Below are positions 10,239-20,849 of a stretch of DNA of 64,000 nt, piece by piece. This stretch comes from Bemisia tabaci (lineage: Eukaryota; Arthropoda; Insecta; Hemiptera; Aleyrodidae), in the NCBI RefSeq assembly GCF_918797505.1, contig NC_092793.1:86812411-86876410 (forward strand), in the 5' to 3' direction. The position numbers and the translations under genes are program-made. The notes below the pieces were generated by a model. That model worked only from the letters and a program-made list of their open reading frames with translations. It did not search any database and was not told the DNA's origin. Within the stretch, counting starts at the first letter, position 1, and every line of letters starts with the position of its first letter.

Positions 10239-10843
10239 TACACACCAACATTTGTTTTTTCCGTTTCTTAAGTGTTGCCCTGCAATCGTCCCAGCAATGA
10301 ATCACTCTCTTTTGTTTCATATTATCCATAATTTTTCCTCCTAAATATTCCAATACATAGGTGGTAGTGTTTAAATTAATTTCAGTTGATACTTTCAGAG
10401 AAAAGCTGCCACTATGTTCGAGGTATTAACTGTTAGCATACAATAACGCTGTGAAGACTTTGTCTCCATTCGATCCCATCGATGTTGATAAGATTTTGAA
10501 GGTACTTCATCGATAACATTAGACCTCTCGAACACTGACAATGACAGGAACTTATTGGCGTAAGCTCAGTAAAGGTATATTAAGGTAATAGGCATTCATT
10601 ACAATCTTCATATAACTTCTAGAGAAAGGTAAGTATCCAAAGCGGTGAGCGAGTTGTCCACCTACAATTTTACTCATCCCCAAATAACGTCTTCACATAT
10701 ATATACCGTCACAATAACACGAGTTAGAGAATTGATTAATGATTATAAACTCAGTGATGTATTTAAAATCTATGAATGTTTTGTCCTCTTTCACAAAAAC
10801 GAAGAAATGATACTCTCCTGAGTTCCAGAGGGCGTTTGAGTTT
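10237..10843. other. Non-coding spacer, nothing recognised
   Basis: AT-rich sequence after the LINE poly(A). No ORF over 60 codons beyond the poly(A) artefact, and no repeat shared with the rest of the window. Confidence 0.5.
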
Positions 10844-11002
10844 AGCAGAGATTCAGTCTTGGCCTGGAAGGCTAGGGCTGACAGAAAATCCTGCCACAGA
10901 TCATGGTTAAGCAGAGCATGTCACCGTCTGCTCTCAGCTCTGGTGGAGAAAGAAATAACTTGAAATGCCCTGTGAATTGGCAATTTCTCGTTTGAACCAT
11001 GG

Positions 11003-11078
11003 TGTTGCCGTGGCCTGGAGGTGACGTGTTAGCCTGCAGATTGAAGGGTCCACGGTTCGCAACCCGATTGGTGAAAAT
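11003..11078 (+). mobile_element. tRNA-like SINE head fragment
   Basis: TGGCCTGGAGGTGACG fits a pol III A box and GGTTCGCAACCC a B box, spaced as in a tRNA. The acceptor arm does not pair. Probably a fragment of a tRNA-derived SINE, as at 22189-22456. Confidence 0.5.
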
Positions 11079-11390
11079 TTTTTGCTTCAATATACTACAC
11101 ATAGAGTCATAAATGCCGCCAGTGGCCATAAAGGAATACTTTTGTCCATAAAATAAGCGCGAGGTGTGCATTTTGACGCACATAATTGAAAAGGGCTCCT
11201 CTTGCAGAGAAGCCTCTGGACCTAGGGTGTAGGGCCCCTATATAAGTGTTTGAGGGTATACCTACAGGGACCCTAATTTTACGTGGACCGTCCAAAAATC
11301 TTTTTTTCTTAGGGGATAAAGCAGACTCCAAAGACAGAAATAAATGTAACATTAGTGGGCAGTAAACATTTAAATATAAACCTTTACAAA

Positions 11391-11824
11391 GGGGCCGTCC
11401 ACAAATTACGTAAGGCACTTACTTGGGGGAGGAGGGGGGCTCCAGAGGTGCCTTACATTAGCCAAACACTAAGATTTTGTTTCTTCCAAATCCGTTAATT
11501 TAAAGACTTATTTAAAGACTTACTAGTCCAAATTTCGTTTTTTTAGACGTTAATGTTTTTTTGTTAAAATGTAATTTTTCTTAACTTTTAGAATTTAAAA
11601 ACTGGTTATTTTTTCAATACAACTGTTATTCTTCATGATCTCCTACTAGCAATTAGTAGTGTTTAAAACAATACCGATTTACTTCCCATTAAATTATGCA
11701 TTTAAACGATAGACCGGGGGGGGGGGGGGGGGAGGTGTTCCCAGCCAGCCTTACAAGTGCCTTACCGGGGGGGGGGGGTTCTGAAAATCGGAAAAAGTGC
11801 CTTACGTAATTTGTAGACGGCCCC
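11391..11824. mobile_element. MITE with GGGGCCGTCCACAAATTACG termini
   Basis: A 434-bp element with imperfect inverted termini GGGGCCGTCCACAAATTACG and CGTAATTTGTAGACGGCCCC, each followed inward by an inverted AAGGCACTT block and G runs. Elements with this kind of terminus are common in arthropod genomes. No coding capacity. Flanking AAA/AAAG is too simple to call a target duplication. Confidence 0.8.
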
Positions 11825-12212
11825 AAAGAGTAATTTTGACATTTCTTATTAGTATTTTCTGTATTCCTTATGATCGCTTTACTTAGAATTCTTCATCCTA
11901 TCAATAAAAGAAGAGCAATAATTGTGCTGACTTTCCTTTTAAATAAAAGGAGCGTTTCAGTTTAAAGGATTCCGTCTAGGCCCGCAGGATTTTTTGTCAG
12001 CCCTTCCTTCAGAGCACAGGACTTAATCTCTGCCTGAAGGCAAGGGCTGACAGAAAATCCTTCTCAGGGTGTGCGGAATGGGGAGAGTCTAGGTACAGAG
12101 AGGGAACATCGATGCTCCAGACTGCGCACCAGACAGTTTCCGATGGAAATTCGGCAGGATTTTTCGTCAGCCCTACCTTCGGAGCTCAGCACTGAATCTC
12201 TGCTAAACAATC

Positions 12213-13853
12213 GATTTGTTCCAGAGAAGAATGTAAACAGGGGGTAAAATATTTTTTGACTCTAATTTTAATTTTTGGAACTTCTTGGCTTTGATTTCCC
12301 TGCGAAATGGTGTGGGCCCAGCATCATTCCTCCACCTAGTTACAAAGGGGTAACATAATCTCACTTTCCAGACTTGCTTCAGTTCATTGAATATAATATA
12401 TTAGTCCAATGTGATATTGAGGATTCAGCAGGCAGAAACGTACATTGGAGGATATAAAGAGCTTATAATTGCAAGAAAAAACTGCAGAAACAGTCTGCAT
12501 CTACCCAGAATTAGCGTTTGAAAATTGATTTTCAGTTCCTTGTGGGAAAAGCCCATTTATATCGAACTGAACAAATCCCAATTAAGGCACCAAGCCTTAA
12601 ATTGCAATATATCTTGAAATGTGATGTGACACTGAAACAGTCAATTAGTGTGCCCCAGAATTTGATATCTAATATTAATTCATGCCATAGAGGGTTCATA
12701 TACGTCATCTTACATTGGCATCTTTCAGAAATATCTCCACTGGCAGTGGTTCGATGGGCCGACTTGTTTGTCTTGGTTTCTTAAATAATGTCCCATGGTA
12801 GTTCTTATCCTCAGTTCATTTTTGTGGAATTCAGATTTTTCTTTTTGGCTCCACAGGTCTACTTCTTTACTTGCAGCTCTCAGCCTCAGATCCGAAATTC
12901 ATGTGTTTGAACAAAATCAGTTCATACATATGGTGCATAATCTACAAATTCACCGTTTCAATCAGAATAGGTGAATAGGTGTATTATTTACCAAACGACT
13001 GACCCGCTGAAGACAACATATTAAAAAGACAAGTACGTACAACGAGTAAAACATTAAAATACCACAAATTTCTTCTACATTGATGATACAGAAAATAATA
13101 TTGTCAATCTTACAGAATATAGTAGGAAGTTCGGTACTGCGTCTGAAGAACTGAACTGGTCAAATGAAGCAATGATCTGCGAAATGCTGGTAAAGCCATT
13201 TTAAGTAAAGTAGGAAGATTTCTTAGCAGGATTACACGATTTCTGATAGGCAAAATAAGCAAAAGAAATTCTCAGTAATTTGTGATTATAGACTTTCAGG
13301 CATCTGTTTAATGAAAGAAACGGTGAAGGTACTTCATGCCGTAAGCGCGTCTGACAGTCCCTTGGAAAGGTACTGATAATTATTCAGTATTTTCGGTGAA
13401 ATACAATAACAGGAAACTGTTTTTCAAATGATGAATTAAATGGAAATTTAACGATGAAAAGTGAAAACCGCGAATATCTAATTACTTTTCCGAAGCTCGA
13501 GTATCTTCACAAGCCTAACCTCTAAAGTTTCTTGTTTACCCAAAGACATAAAGACCACAGATTAGTCCAGATCGCTAACATCCAATCTAGCCAATGCTTC
13601 AGAAGCGTGAGTAATTTTGCTACAGGTTAGGCAACTTTAGAAAATTGATGGCACTACCAGTAGTGAAAGAACTTGACCGGATCGAGAGAAATTTCCTCTT
13701 GATTCTGATTATAAAGCTTTAATAAAGTATAGATAGTAATGTATAATGATGGTTTTTGATCAAATAAGATTTTATCAAGTACTGTTATGCTAAGTATTCT
13801 GTTTCAATATTCTTACAACAGTTGGTAGCAATTAACTGCTCTCATGGGGGCCT
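12213..13853. other. Non-coding stretch, mostly unassigned
   Basis: An 88-codon ORF at 12518-12784 matches nothing I know. At 13546-13580 CAAAGACATAAAGAC followed by CACAGATTAGTCCAGATCGC is inverse to 15834-15856 and shares its first part with the hAT-like element at 20075. It is probably one end of a larger, disrupted element. Confidence 0.45.
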
Positions 13854-14980
13854 GGCGGGAATTCAAAACTAGGAACCAAAAGTCTCATTTTGGCAGGATT
13901 TTGCTTTAATTTTCGGTTTCTAAGGCTTTAAACTTCAAAAATATGATATATTATAATCTGCAAATTTTTTCAATAATGTCATCTACTCAGTATACTGATG
14001 AACTCTGATTTGTTTATTTCCACCGATAAAGCACAAAAACATAGCCCGATTATACGAATAAAGAAGGAGAATTAATTAAAATACGGGTAAACAAGGCTAA
14101 AAATTATTGAAACACTTAAAGGCAGGACGTTTCGAGCTGCTACCAGCTCATTTTCAGCTGCAAAAACACATAAAAACAAGTAAAAAATTGAGTGGCGACC
14201 TGACCCCAGCCGTTATTATGAGTGGTTACGTGATAACGGCTGAGGTTAGAGTACCTGTATAGCGAGAGTATAGACAGATGTGAAACTCCGAAAATCCATC
14301 AGGCCTTCACCGATGTCTCCGCGAATAAAGTTAGGGCCCAGAAATGCAGCCAACCTATGAATCTCAATTATCCAGAGCGCTTTACTTATACAATTGTTAC
14401 GAACCATCGTTTATAAAGCACGTATTTGACTTACTTGTTGCATAAATTTACTCATTTTTGCGGAAGAACGCTCAATTATGTACATTCTTAGCCATCTTGG
14501 TTAGAATTGGAATGTGCAGACTGGCAGTGAAATTTTGTGCGTTAGAAGTTGGTTAAAAGGGTGGCTGCACTTTTGGGCCCTAAGCCCTCCATGAAGCGAT
14601 CTGTCCATACTCTCGCTATATAGGTACTCTAGCTGAGGTCAGGTCGCCACTCAATTTTTTACTTGTTTTTATGTGTTTTTGCAGCTGAAAATGAGCTGGA
14701 AGCAGCTCGAAACGTCTTACCTTTTCATGTTTCAATAATTTTTAGCCTTGTTTACTCGTATTTTAATTAATTCTCCTTCTTTATTTATTTCCACCTTAAT
14801 TATTTAATCTGGAAATATTGAACCACATAAATTCTACTGAGAAACTAATTCTTGAATTCTTCGGAACGTTTCATCCCACAAAAATCTGAAAAAGAAGTAT
14901 TCTCCCGCCGAAAATCTGCTGAAAATAGCCAAAATTTCAGTTTTGGTTCCTAGTTTTAAATGCCCATGGATTTTCCCGCC
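13854..14980. mobile_element. GGCGGGAA palindromic element, copy A
   Basis: Ends are GGCGGGAATTCAAAACTAGG and CCTAGTTTT...TTTTCCCGCC. Internally it is a palindrome centred on TTATTATGAGTGGTTACGTGATAA, with inverted GAGTGGCGACCTGACC and CAGCTGCAAAAACACAT blocks. The copy at 15855-16588 is the same without the insertion at 14247-14631. The two copies plus about 40 bp of 3' flank are tandemly arranged. Confidence 0.8.
14247..14631. mobile_element. hAT-like MITE, TAGAGTACC family, with 8-bp TSD
   Basis: Termini TAGAGTACCTGTATAGCGAG and CTCGCTATATAGGTACTCTA are flanked by an exact GCTGAGGT duplication (14239-14246 and 14632-14639). The uninterrupted sibling at 16239-16255 shows one GCTGAGGT, which proves the boundaries. 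TAGAG ends plus 8-bp duplication fit hAT. Confidence 0.92.
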
Positions 14981-15020
14981 AATGGCACTCACAAAGCTAC
15001 TCACGCTCTTCCGCCGATGT

Positions 15021-15824
15021 TAGAGTCCCTTTATACCCAGAGTTACGACAACTCACTTTTGGTTGGGCCAGGATTGGGCTGAAAGTGGCCTAAAAAAAAA
15101 TCCAATTCTGATTGGTTCTCGCTCATGGAGGCCGAAACTAGTGCACCAAGATGGCGGTACCTCGTATGTGAACAAGAATAATGAAAATATTACCTAATTG
15201 TGGTTTATCAAAGTCGTCTTTTTTTATGTCGTCGGTCGCTTACCGATGGCATCGCTGTGATTGCGACTGATGGTTACGCCCATTTTTCTCTATCCAATCA
15301 CAGACAACTTGACTTTGTTATGACGACAGAGGACAATCGCTTGCAATTAGAGGTTAGGTTTCACTGATGGTGCTCCATGGAGACACTCCGGACTCGGGTG
15401 ACGAGTGATTGCGGCTGATGGCGTCAAAGCGTCACGTGACTGATGGTCTAGCTCAGTTTGACAAACTAAGCTCCGCCCATTTCTGATGGCATCAACGAAA
15501 CAAAACACGAATGATTGCGCAGTGACGGCGACTGATGGCGACCGATGGCATAAAAAAAGACGACTCAAGAGTAAATTGTTATTGCCATCGGTCCAAAATG
15601 AAAATAGATTAAGAAATTATTCACAAACCAATCTCATTTTCTTTTTAATTGATCAATTTGTTGATGTTGTTGTTTCTGTGTGACAGACATCGCAGGATTC
15701 CTGATCCTTATCCCCCAATATCGTTCGTTTGAGTGCACTAGTTTCGGCCTCCATGGCCAGCCAAGGTCGGCTGCCAGTCAGCTGATAATCGAGTTGTCGT
15801 TACTCTGGGTATAAAGGGACTCTA
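15021..15824. mobile_element. hAT-like MITE, TAGAGTCCC family, with nested element
   Basis: Termini TAGAGTCCCTTTATACCCAG and CTGGGTATAAAGGGACTCTA (the right arm reads CTCTGGGT) are flanked by GCCGATGT on both sides (15013-15020, 15825-15832). It is a longer version of 18671-19120, differing by the nested insertion 15212-15565. AAGATGGCGG occurs at about 15148. Confidence 0.92.
15212..15565. mobile_element. 354-bp TIR element nested in the hAT-like MITE
   Basis: Inverted termini AGTCGTCTTTTTTTATG and CATAAAAAAAGACGACT are flanked by CAA (15209-15211, 15566-15568). The uninterrupted relative at 18857-18873 reads TTTATCAAGAGTAAATTG. Inside are many TGATGGC / CCGATGGC units in both orientations. 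The 3-bp duplication suggests, but does not prove, a PIF/Harbinger-type element. The ORFs in it are not genes. Confidence 0.8.
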
Positions 15825-15854
15825 GCCGATGTTAGCGATCTGGACTAATCTGTG

Positions 15855-16588
15855 GGCGGGAATTCAATACTAGGAACCAAAAGTCTCGTTTTGGCAGGAT
15901 TTTGCTTTAATTTTCGGTTTCCAAGGCTTTAAACTTCAAAAATATGATATATTATAATCTGCAAATTTTTTCAATAATGTCATCTACTCAGTATACTGAT
16001 GAACTCTGATTTGTTTATTTCCACCGATAAAGCACAAAAACATAGCCCGATTATACGAATAAAGAAGGAGAATTAATTAAAATACGGGTAAACAAGGCTA
16101 AAAATTATTGAAACACTTAAAGGCAGGACGTTTCGAGCTGCTACCAGCTCATTTTCAGCTGCAAAAACACATAAAAACAAGTAAAAAATTGAGTGGCGAC
16201 CTGACCCCAGCCGTTATTATGAGTGGTTACGTGATAACGGCTGAGGTCAGGTCGCCACTCAATTTTTTACTTGTTTTTATGTGTTTTTGCAGCTGAAAAT
16301 GAGCTGGAAGCAGCTCGAAACGTCTTACCTTTTAGTGTTTCAATAATTTTTAGCCTTGTTTACTCGTATTTTAATTAATTCTCCTTCTTTATTTATTTCC
16401 ACCTTAATTATTTAATCTGGAAATATTGAACCACATAAATTCTACTGAGAAACTAATTCTTGAATTCTTCGGAACGTTTCATCCCACAAAAATCTGAAAA
16501 AGAAGTATTCTCCCGCCGAAAATCTGCTGAAAATAGCCAAAATTTCAGTTTTGGTTCCTAGTTTTAAATGCCCATGGATTTTCCCGCC
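15855..16588. mobile_element. GGCGGGAA palindromic element, copy B (uninterrupted)
   Basis: Near-identical to copy A (13854-14980) minus the MITE. The right flank AATGGCGCTCACAAAGC...GCCGATGT is also duplicated, so a unit wider than the element itself was tandemly copied. Confidence 0.8.
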
Positions 16589-16644
16589 AATGGCGCTCAC
16601 AAAGCTACTCACGCTCTTCCGCCGATGTTATTAGCGATCTGGAC

Positions 16645-16952
16645 TAGAGTCCCTTTATACTCTGAGAGTCAAGACAATCATGGATGTCACAAACGGGAAT
16701 AAAGATTACAGAAATTGAACGTTTTTCGGAATCTTTGATCGGCCCATTCTCAAATGCCTTTCTCCGTTCCTCCTCTCATTCCGTTTGTTCCTTGCCGAAC
16801 CCGTAATTCCCTGGTCCATTCCAGATTATAATCTTTGCAATTGGTGAAAATGTAATCTTTATTCCCGTTTGTGCCACAGTGGAGGCCTAAAATACGGGAA
16901 CCAATCAGAAATGGATTCAAATTGTCTTGACTCTCAGTATAAAGGGACTCTA
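16645..16952. mobile_element. hAT-like MITE, TAGAGTCCC family, 308 bp
   Basis: Termini TAGAGTCCCTTTATACTCTG and CAGTATAAAGGGACTCTA are flanked by exact ATCTGGAC duplications (16637-16644, 16953-16960). Internal inverted blocks AACGGGAATAAAGATTACA also pair. A diverged relative lies at 60625-60850. Confidence 0.92.
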
Positions 16953-16960
16953 ATCTGGAC

Positions 16961-17410
16961 TAACCTGTGCTTGTACCCTCCATAGAGTACATTAGAGGGT
17001 TTTTGCTTCCTGCTGAGATGCGGCAAACGACAAGCAACGTACACCAAGGAGTGTCACCTCTCAACTATCTCAACGTCAACACCGCGCTTTTGAAACTAGA
17101 GTCCCTTTATTTTGAAACTGATTTCCTCTTATCACTGCTATCACTGCCATTGTATTTTTGTAATGTATATATTTTACATATTTTTCCTTTATGTACATGA
17201 GCTACTCATTTGAATTTTCGTGAAGCTTCTGTTTGTGTCAAAACAGAGAATATAATAATGCTTCCAAGGATGCAAGAAGTATCAGTGAGAATCTTAGCCT
17301 AGAGTAACTAGGGGTGTTCAAACGAATTCTTGCCGGAACACTATCGACATCGTCTCTTATTATTATTGAAACTGGCAGCAGTACCGACAGTGGCGATGAT
17401 ATCGACAACA
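16961..17410. other. Spacer with one TIR fragment
   Basis: A solitary TAGAGTCCCTTTATT at 17097 looks like a truncated end of the same MITE family. The rest is AT-rich with no recognisable gene. Confidence 0.45.
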
Positions 17411-17418
17411 GCCGGCCT

Positions 17419-18074
17419 ATGGAACGCCGTTAGTGTCAAAACTCTTTTCTTGCGCGCGCGGAATTTTTTCTGGCGCGCGGAATATTTTTCCGGCGCGCGG
17501 AAAGAATAAACCCGTTTTCGATGAAAATCTCTGAATTTCCGGATTCCGCGCCGGTTTTCGATATATTTGCGCCGTTTGTGTCAAAACTATTTTTGTCAGC
17601 GCGCCGCTTCAAATCTGTTCCGCGCGCGGAATTTTCGATATATCGATTCCTGCTCGCCGTTTGTGTCAGAACTATTTTTTCCGGCGCGGCGCTCCAAATC
17701 TGTTCCGCGCGTAGAATTCTCGATATATCGATCCCTGCTCGCCGATCGTGTCAAAACTGTTTTTTCCGGCGCTGCACCAGAAAATAATTCCGCGCGCCAC
17801 TTTTTCGAATTATTTTCTGGTGCAGCGCCGGAAAAAACAGTTTTGACACGATCGGCAAGCAGGAATCGATGTACCGAAAATTCTGCGCGCGGAACAGATT
17901 TGGAGCGCCGCGCCGACAAAAATAGTTTTGACACAAACGGCGCAAATATATCGAAAACCGGCACGGAATCCGGAAATTCAGAGATTTTCATCGAAAACGG
18001 GTTTCTTCTTTCCGCGCGCCGAAAAAAAATTCCGCGCGCGCAAGAAAAGGGTTTTGACACTAACGGCGTTCCAT
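17419..18074. mobile_element. GC-box-rich palindromic element with 8-bp near-TSD
   Basis: Termini ATGGAACGCCGTTAGTGTC and GACACTAACGGCGTTCCAT are flanked by GCCGGCCT and ACCGGCCT (7 of 8 match). The arms carry repeated GCGCGCGGAA and TTTGTGTCAAAACT units, and the left arm has one extra unit. Long arginine-rich ORFs on both strands mirror each other and come from the palindrome. Confidence 0.75.
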
Positions 18075-18110
18075 ACCGGCCTTATCGGAGTTTTGAGAGC
18101 TCGCACTTAA

Positions 18111-18552
18111 GGTGATTCGTCAAGCTCAAGTGACGTGGTCGAACTGGCATGCGATATATCGCATCTTATAGGTCAAAAATCTCGGCAGATTTTGAATTTT
18201 CAGCAAAAAAAAGGACGATAGCCCCTGCGCATGAGCCTGAAGAATCATTCTAAACCCAAAAATCGGCAAAATTCAGAGAAATGAAAGCAGGATAGTGTTT
18301 GGAAAAAAACCTCGCATTCGATACCGAAATCGATAGCTGAATCGAATGCGAGGTTTTTTTCCAAACACTATCCTGCTTTCATTTCTCTGAATTTTGCCGA
18401 TTTTTGGGTTTAGAATGATTCTTCAGGCTCATGCGCAGGGGCTATCGTCCTTATTTTTGCTGAAAATTCAAAATCTGCCGAGATTTTTGACCTATAAGAT
18501 GCGATATATCGCATGCCAGTTCGACCACGTCACTTGAGCTTGACGAATCACC
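18111..18552. mobile_element. piggyBac-like palindromic MITE flanked by TTAA
   Basis: GGTGATTCGTCAAGCTC and its complement form the ends of a 442-bp near-perfect palindrome centred near 18330. TTAA immediately flanks both ends (18107-18110, 18553-18556), the signature of piggyBac-type insertion. A diverged copy interrupted by a Helitron is at 46310-47910. Confidence 0.85.
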
Positions 18553-18670
18553 TTAATGCATTGTTGCCCTGTGTGTAGGTTTATCGGATTGCCTGGCGCG
18601 GCGGCGCGTAAAATAGATGTACAAATGGCAACATCTTATTTTCGCCAGCTCCGAAAACTCTGATCGCTAT

Positions 18671-19120
18671 TAGAGTCCCTTTATACCCAGAGTTACGACA
18701 ACTCACTTTTGGTTGGGCCAGGATTGGGCCGAAAGTGGCCTAAAAAAAAATCCAATTCTGATTGGTTCTCGCTCATGGAGGCCGAAACGAGTGCACCAAG
18801 ATGGCGGTACCTCGAATGTGAACAAGAATAATGAAAATATTACCTAATTGTGGTTTATCAAGAGTAAATTGTTATTTCCATAGGTCCAAAATGAAAATAG
18901 ATTAAGAAATTATTCACAAACCAATCTCATTATTTTCTTTTTAATTGATCACTTTGTTGATGTTGTTGTTTTTGTGTGACAGACATCGCAGGATTCCTGA
19001 TCCTTATCCCTCAATATCGTTCGTTTGGGTGCACTCGTTTCGGCTTCCATGGCCAGTCAAGGACGGCTGCCACTCAGCTGATAATCGAGTTGTCGTAACT
19101 CTGGGTATAAAGGGACTCTA
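18671..19120. mobile_element. hAT-like MITE, TAGAGTCCC family, 450 bp
   Basis: Same termini as 15021-15824, flanked by exact ATCGCTAT duplications (18663-18670, 19121-19128). It serves as the empty-site reference for the nested element at 15212-15565. Confidence 0.92.
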
Positions 19121-19219
19121 ATCGCTATCGGCAAGAGCGCTTATCGTGACTTTTGCTTAACGGAACTGTTTCGGTAGCTTACCGACAACCGATAGAACAG
19201 CCCTGAGAGTACCTGAGAA

Positions 19220-19604
19220 CAGAGTACCTGTATAGGGAGAGCGACAGATCTGAAACTCCGAAAGTCCATCAGGCCTTCACCGATGCCTCCGCGAATAAAG
19301 TTAGGGCCCAAAAGGGCAGCCAACCTATGAATTTCGAATGTCCAGAGCGATTTACAAATACAATTGTTACGAACCGTCGTCGTTTAGAAAGCATGTATTT
19401 GGTTTACTTTTTGCATAAATTAACTTATTTTTGCGAAAGAACGCTCACTTATGTACATTCTTAGCCTTCTTGGTTAGAATTGAAATCTGTAGGCTGGCAG
19501 TGAAATTTTGTGTGTTAGAAGTTGCTCAGAAGGGTGGCTGCACTTTTGGGCCCTAAGCCCTCCATGAACCGATCTGTCGCTACTCTCCCTATACAGGTAC
19601 TCTA
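19220..19604. mobile_element. hAT-like MITE, AGAGTACC family, no visible TSD
   Basis: Close relative of 14247-14631 with GAGTACCTGTATAGGGAGAG and CTCTCCCTATACAGGTACTC ends. The left flank has a partial duplicate GAGAGTACCTGAGAAC and no matching 8-mer flanks. Its right end overlaps the start of the next TIR element. Confidence 0.75.
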
Positions 19605-20748
19605 GACAAGGCACGAATTTAAGCATTCTGATACATATTTTTTAACCAAAATTTCACGTAAAGCACGATGCGCACAACACAAATTACCGAAATTAACTCC
19701 TTACAATGATATTAAATGATTCCTGATGCGTGAATTCAAACCGCCCGCTCATTAAAACTCAATGCTCTACGTGATTCATATCGCGCGCTGAACATTATCG
19801 TGACAGTCTTTGCGATATAAAAATCTGGCAACCTCAATTTTGACGCTTGCGGGCTCAGCTATAGCAAATTGCCTATAATTTGAACAACACATGGTGGGTT
19901 ATGAACAGAGATCGATTGAGAGGCTAGCTGAAACTGTTGTGGTGCGCGATTTGACTCACGTAGAGCTTTGAGTTTCTTGTGAGCGGGCAGTTCAAAATCC
20001 GCGTAACCAATGTGAAATAAAAAGGTTAATATCTTCATCAGGAGCTGGTTTCAGTAATTTTCGTTGCGCGAATCCAAAGACATAAAGACGGAGCACTAAA
20101 AGCAAAAAATGAAGCTTCTAGAGCTTCTTTTCAATCACCTCTACTATTGGCTAGAGGATTGGCGGCGAAATCGGGACAAGTTTGAATTCAAATGTAGGGC
20201 GGGAACTAATAAATAAAATTGCGGAAACAAAGTATTTTAGGTTGATTTTTGCCCAAATTCAGGTACACACTCATATTTTTTTAACTTTAGGTTAGTTTCA
20301 GTCCGTCGTCGACCGATTAATTTCATTTGGGAGTAACGTTGATCTAGAACTGTAACGGCCTGTTTGAACCTGCAGAACCACCATGAGCAGAAGAAAAACT
20401 AACTTTATCTGAGATTACTGCCTGTTACCGAGCAAAAGTAGGTGTATTATATTAGGACGCAGACCGAACTTTCTTAGTATATTCGTTTTAGGAATTTAAA
20501 ATACGTTTCAAACAAGAAATGTGCAAAAATCAAGAGGACAAGTTCAAATCAAATTTCCGTTTGCCGCCATGGATTCCCGCGCTCATTTACACACTCACAC
20601 AAGCGCGCAGCGCCGAACCTAGCTTCACTTTTTCCCCCGTGCTTTTAGATACGAGCGCTCCGTCTTTATGTCTTTGCGCGAATCGTGTTCTACGTAAAAT
20701 TCTGGTTAAGAAACATGTATCAGGTTGCTTGAATTCGTACCTTGTCTA
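19603..20748. mobile_element. TIR element with TAGACAAGG ends and nested hAT-like element
   Basis: About 70 bp at 19603-19672 is inverted at 20685-20748 (TAGACAAGG / CCTTGTCTA, with inner ACCAAAATTTCACGTAAAG-like blocks). A second internal inverted pair (CCGCCCGCTCA / TGAGCGGGC) occurs at 19741-20000. The element is interrupted at 20075-20676. Confidence 0.7.
20075..20676. mobile_element. hAT-like TIR element with CGCGAATC duplication
   Basis: Termini CAAAGACATAAAGACGGAGC and GCTCCGTCTTTATGTCTTTG are flanked by exact CGCGAATC (20067-20074, 20677-20684). 602 bp, non-coding. Confidence 0.9.
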
Positions 20749-20756
20749 GTGGTCCA

Positions 20757-20846
20757 TTGATCACTTTGTTGATGTTGTTGTTTTTGGATGACAGACATCA
20801 CAGGATTCCTTACCCTTATCCCTCAATATCGTTCGTTTGGGTGCAG
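20757..20846 (+). repeat. Internal fragment of the TAGAGTCCC MITE family
   Basis: GATCACTTTGTTGATGTTG...ATCGTTCGTTTGGGTGCA matches 18945-19035 without termini. Confidence 0.75.
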
Positions 20847-20849
20847 GGA

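Larger units (their letters stand above)
10844..12212. mobile_element. TIR element of about 1.37 kb with nested insertion
   Basis: The left end (TTTAGCAGAGATTCAG, then GGGCTGACAGAAAATCCTGCC) is inverted at the right end (GGCAGGATTTTTCGTCAGCCC, then CTGAATCTCTGCTAAA). A further internal inverted pair of the CAGCCCT block lies at about 11985-12065. It contains a tRNA-like block and the TIR element at 11391-11824. No transposase was seen. Confidence 0.6.

Noticed and set aside
12518..12784. 88-codon ORF
   Set aside because: No motif, no splice signals, composition like the flanks.
17521..18115. Long arginine-rich ORFs on both strands
   Set aside because: They mirror each other across a palindrome and are made of repeated GCGCGCGGAA units. 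Not coding.
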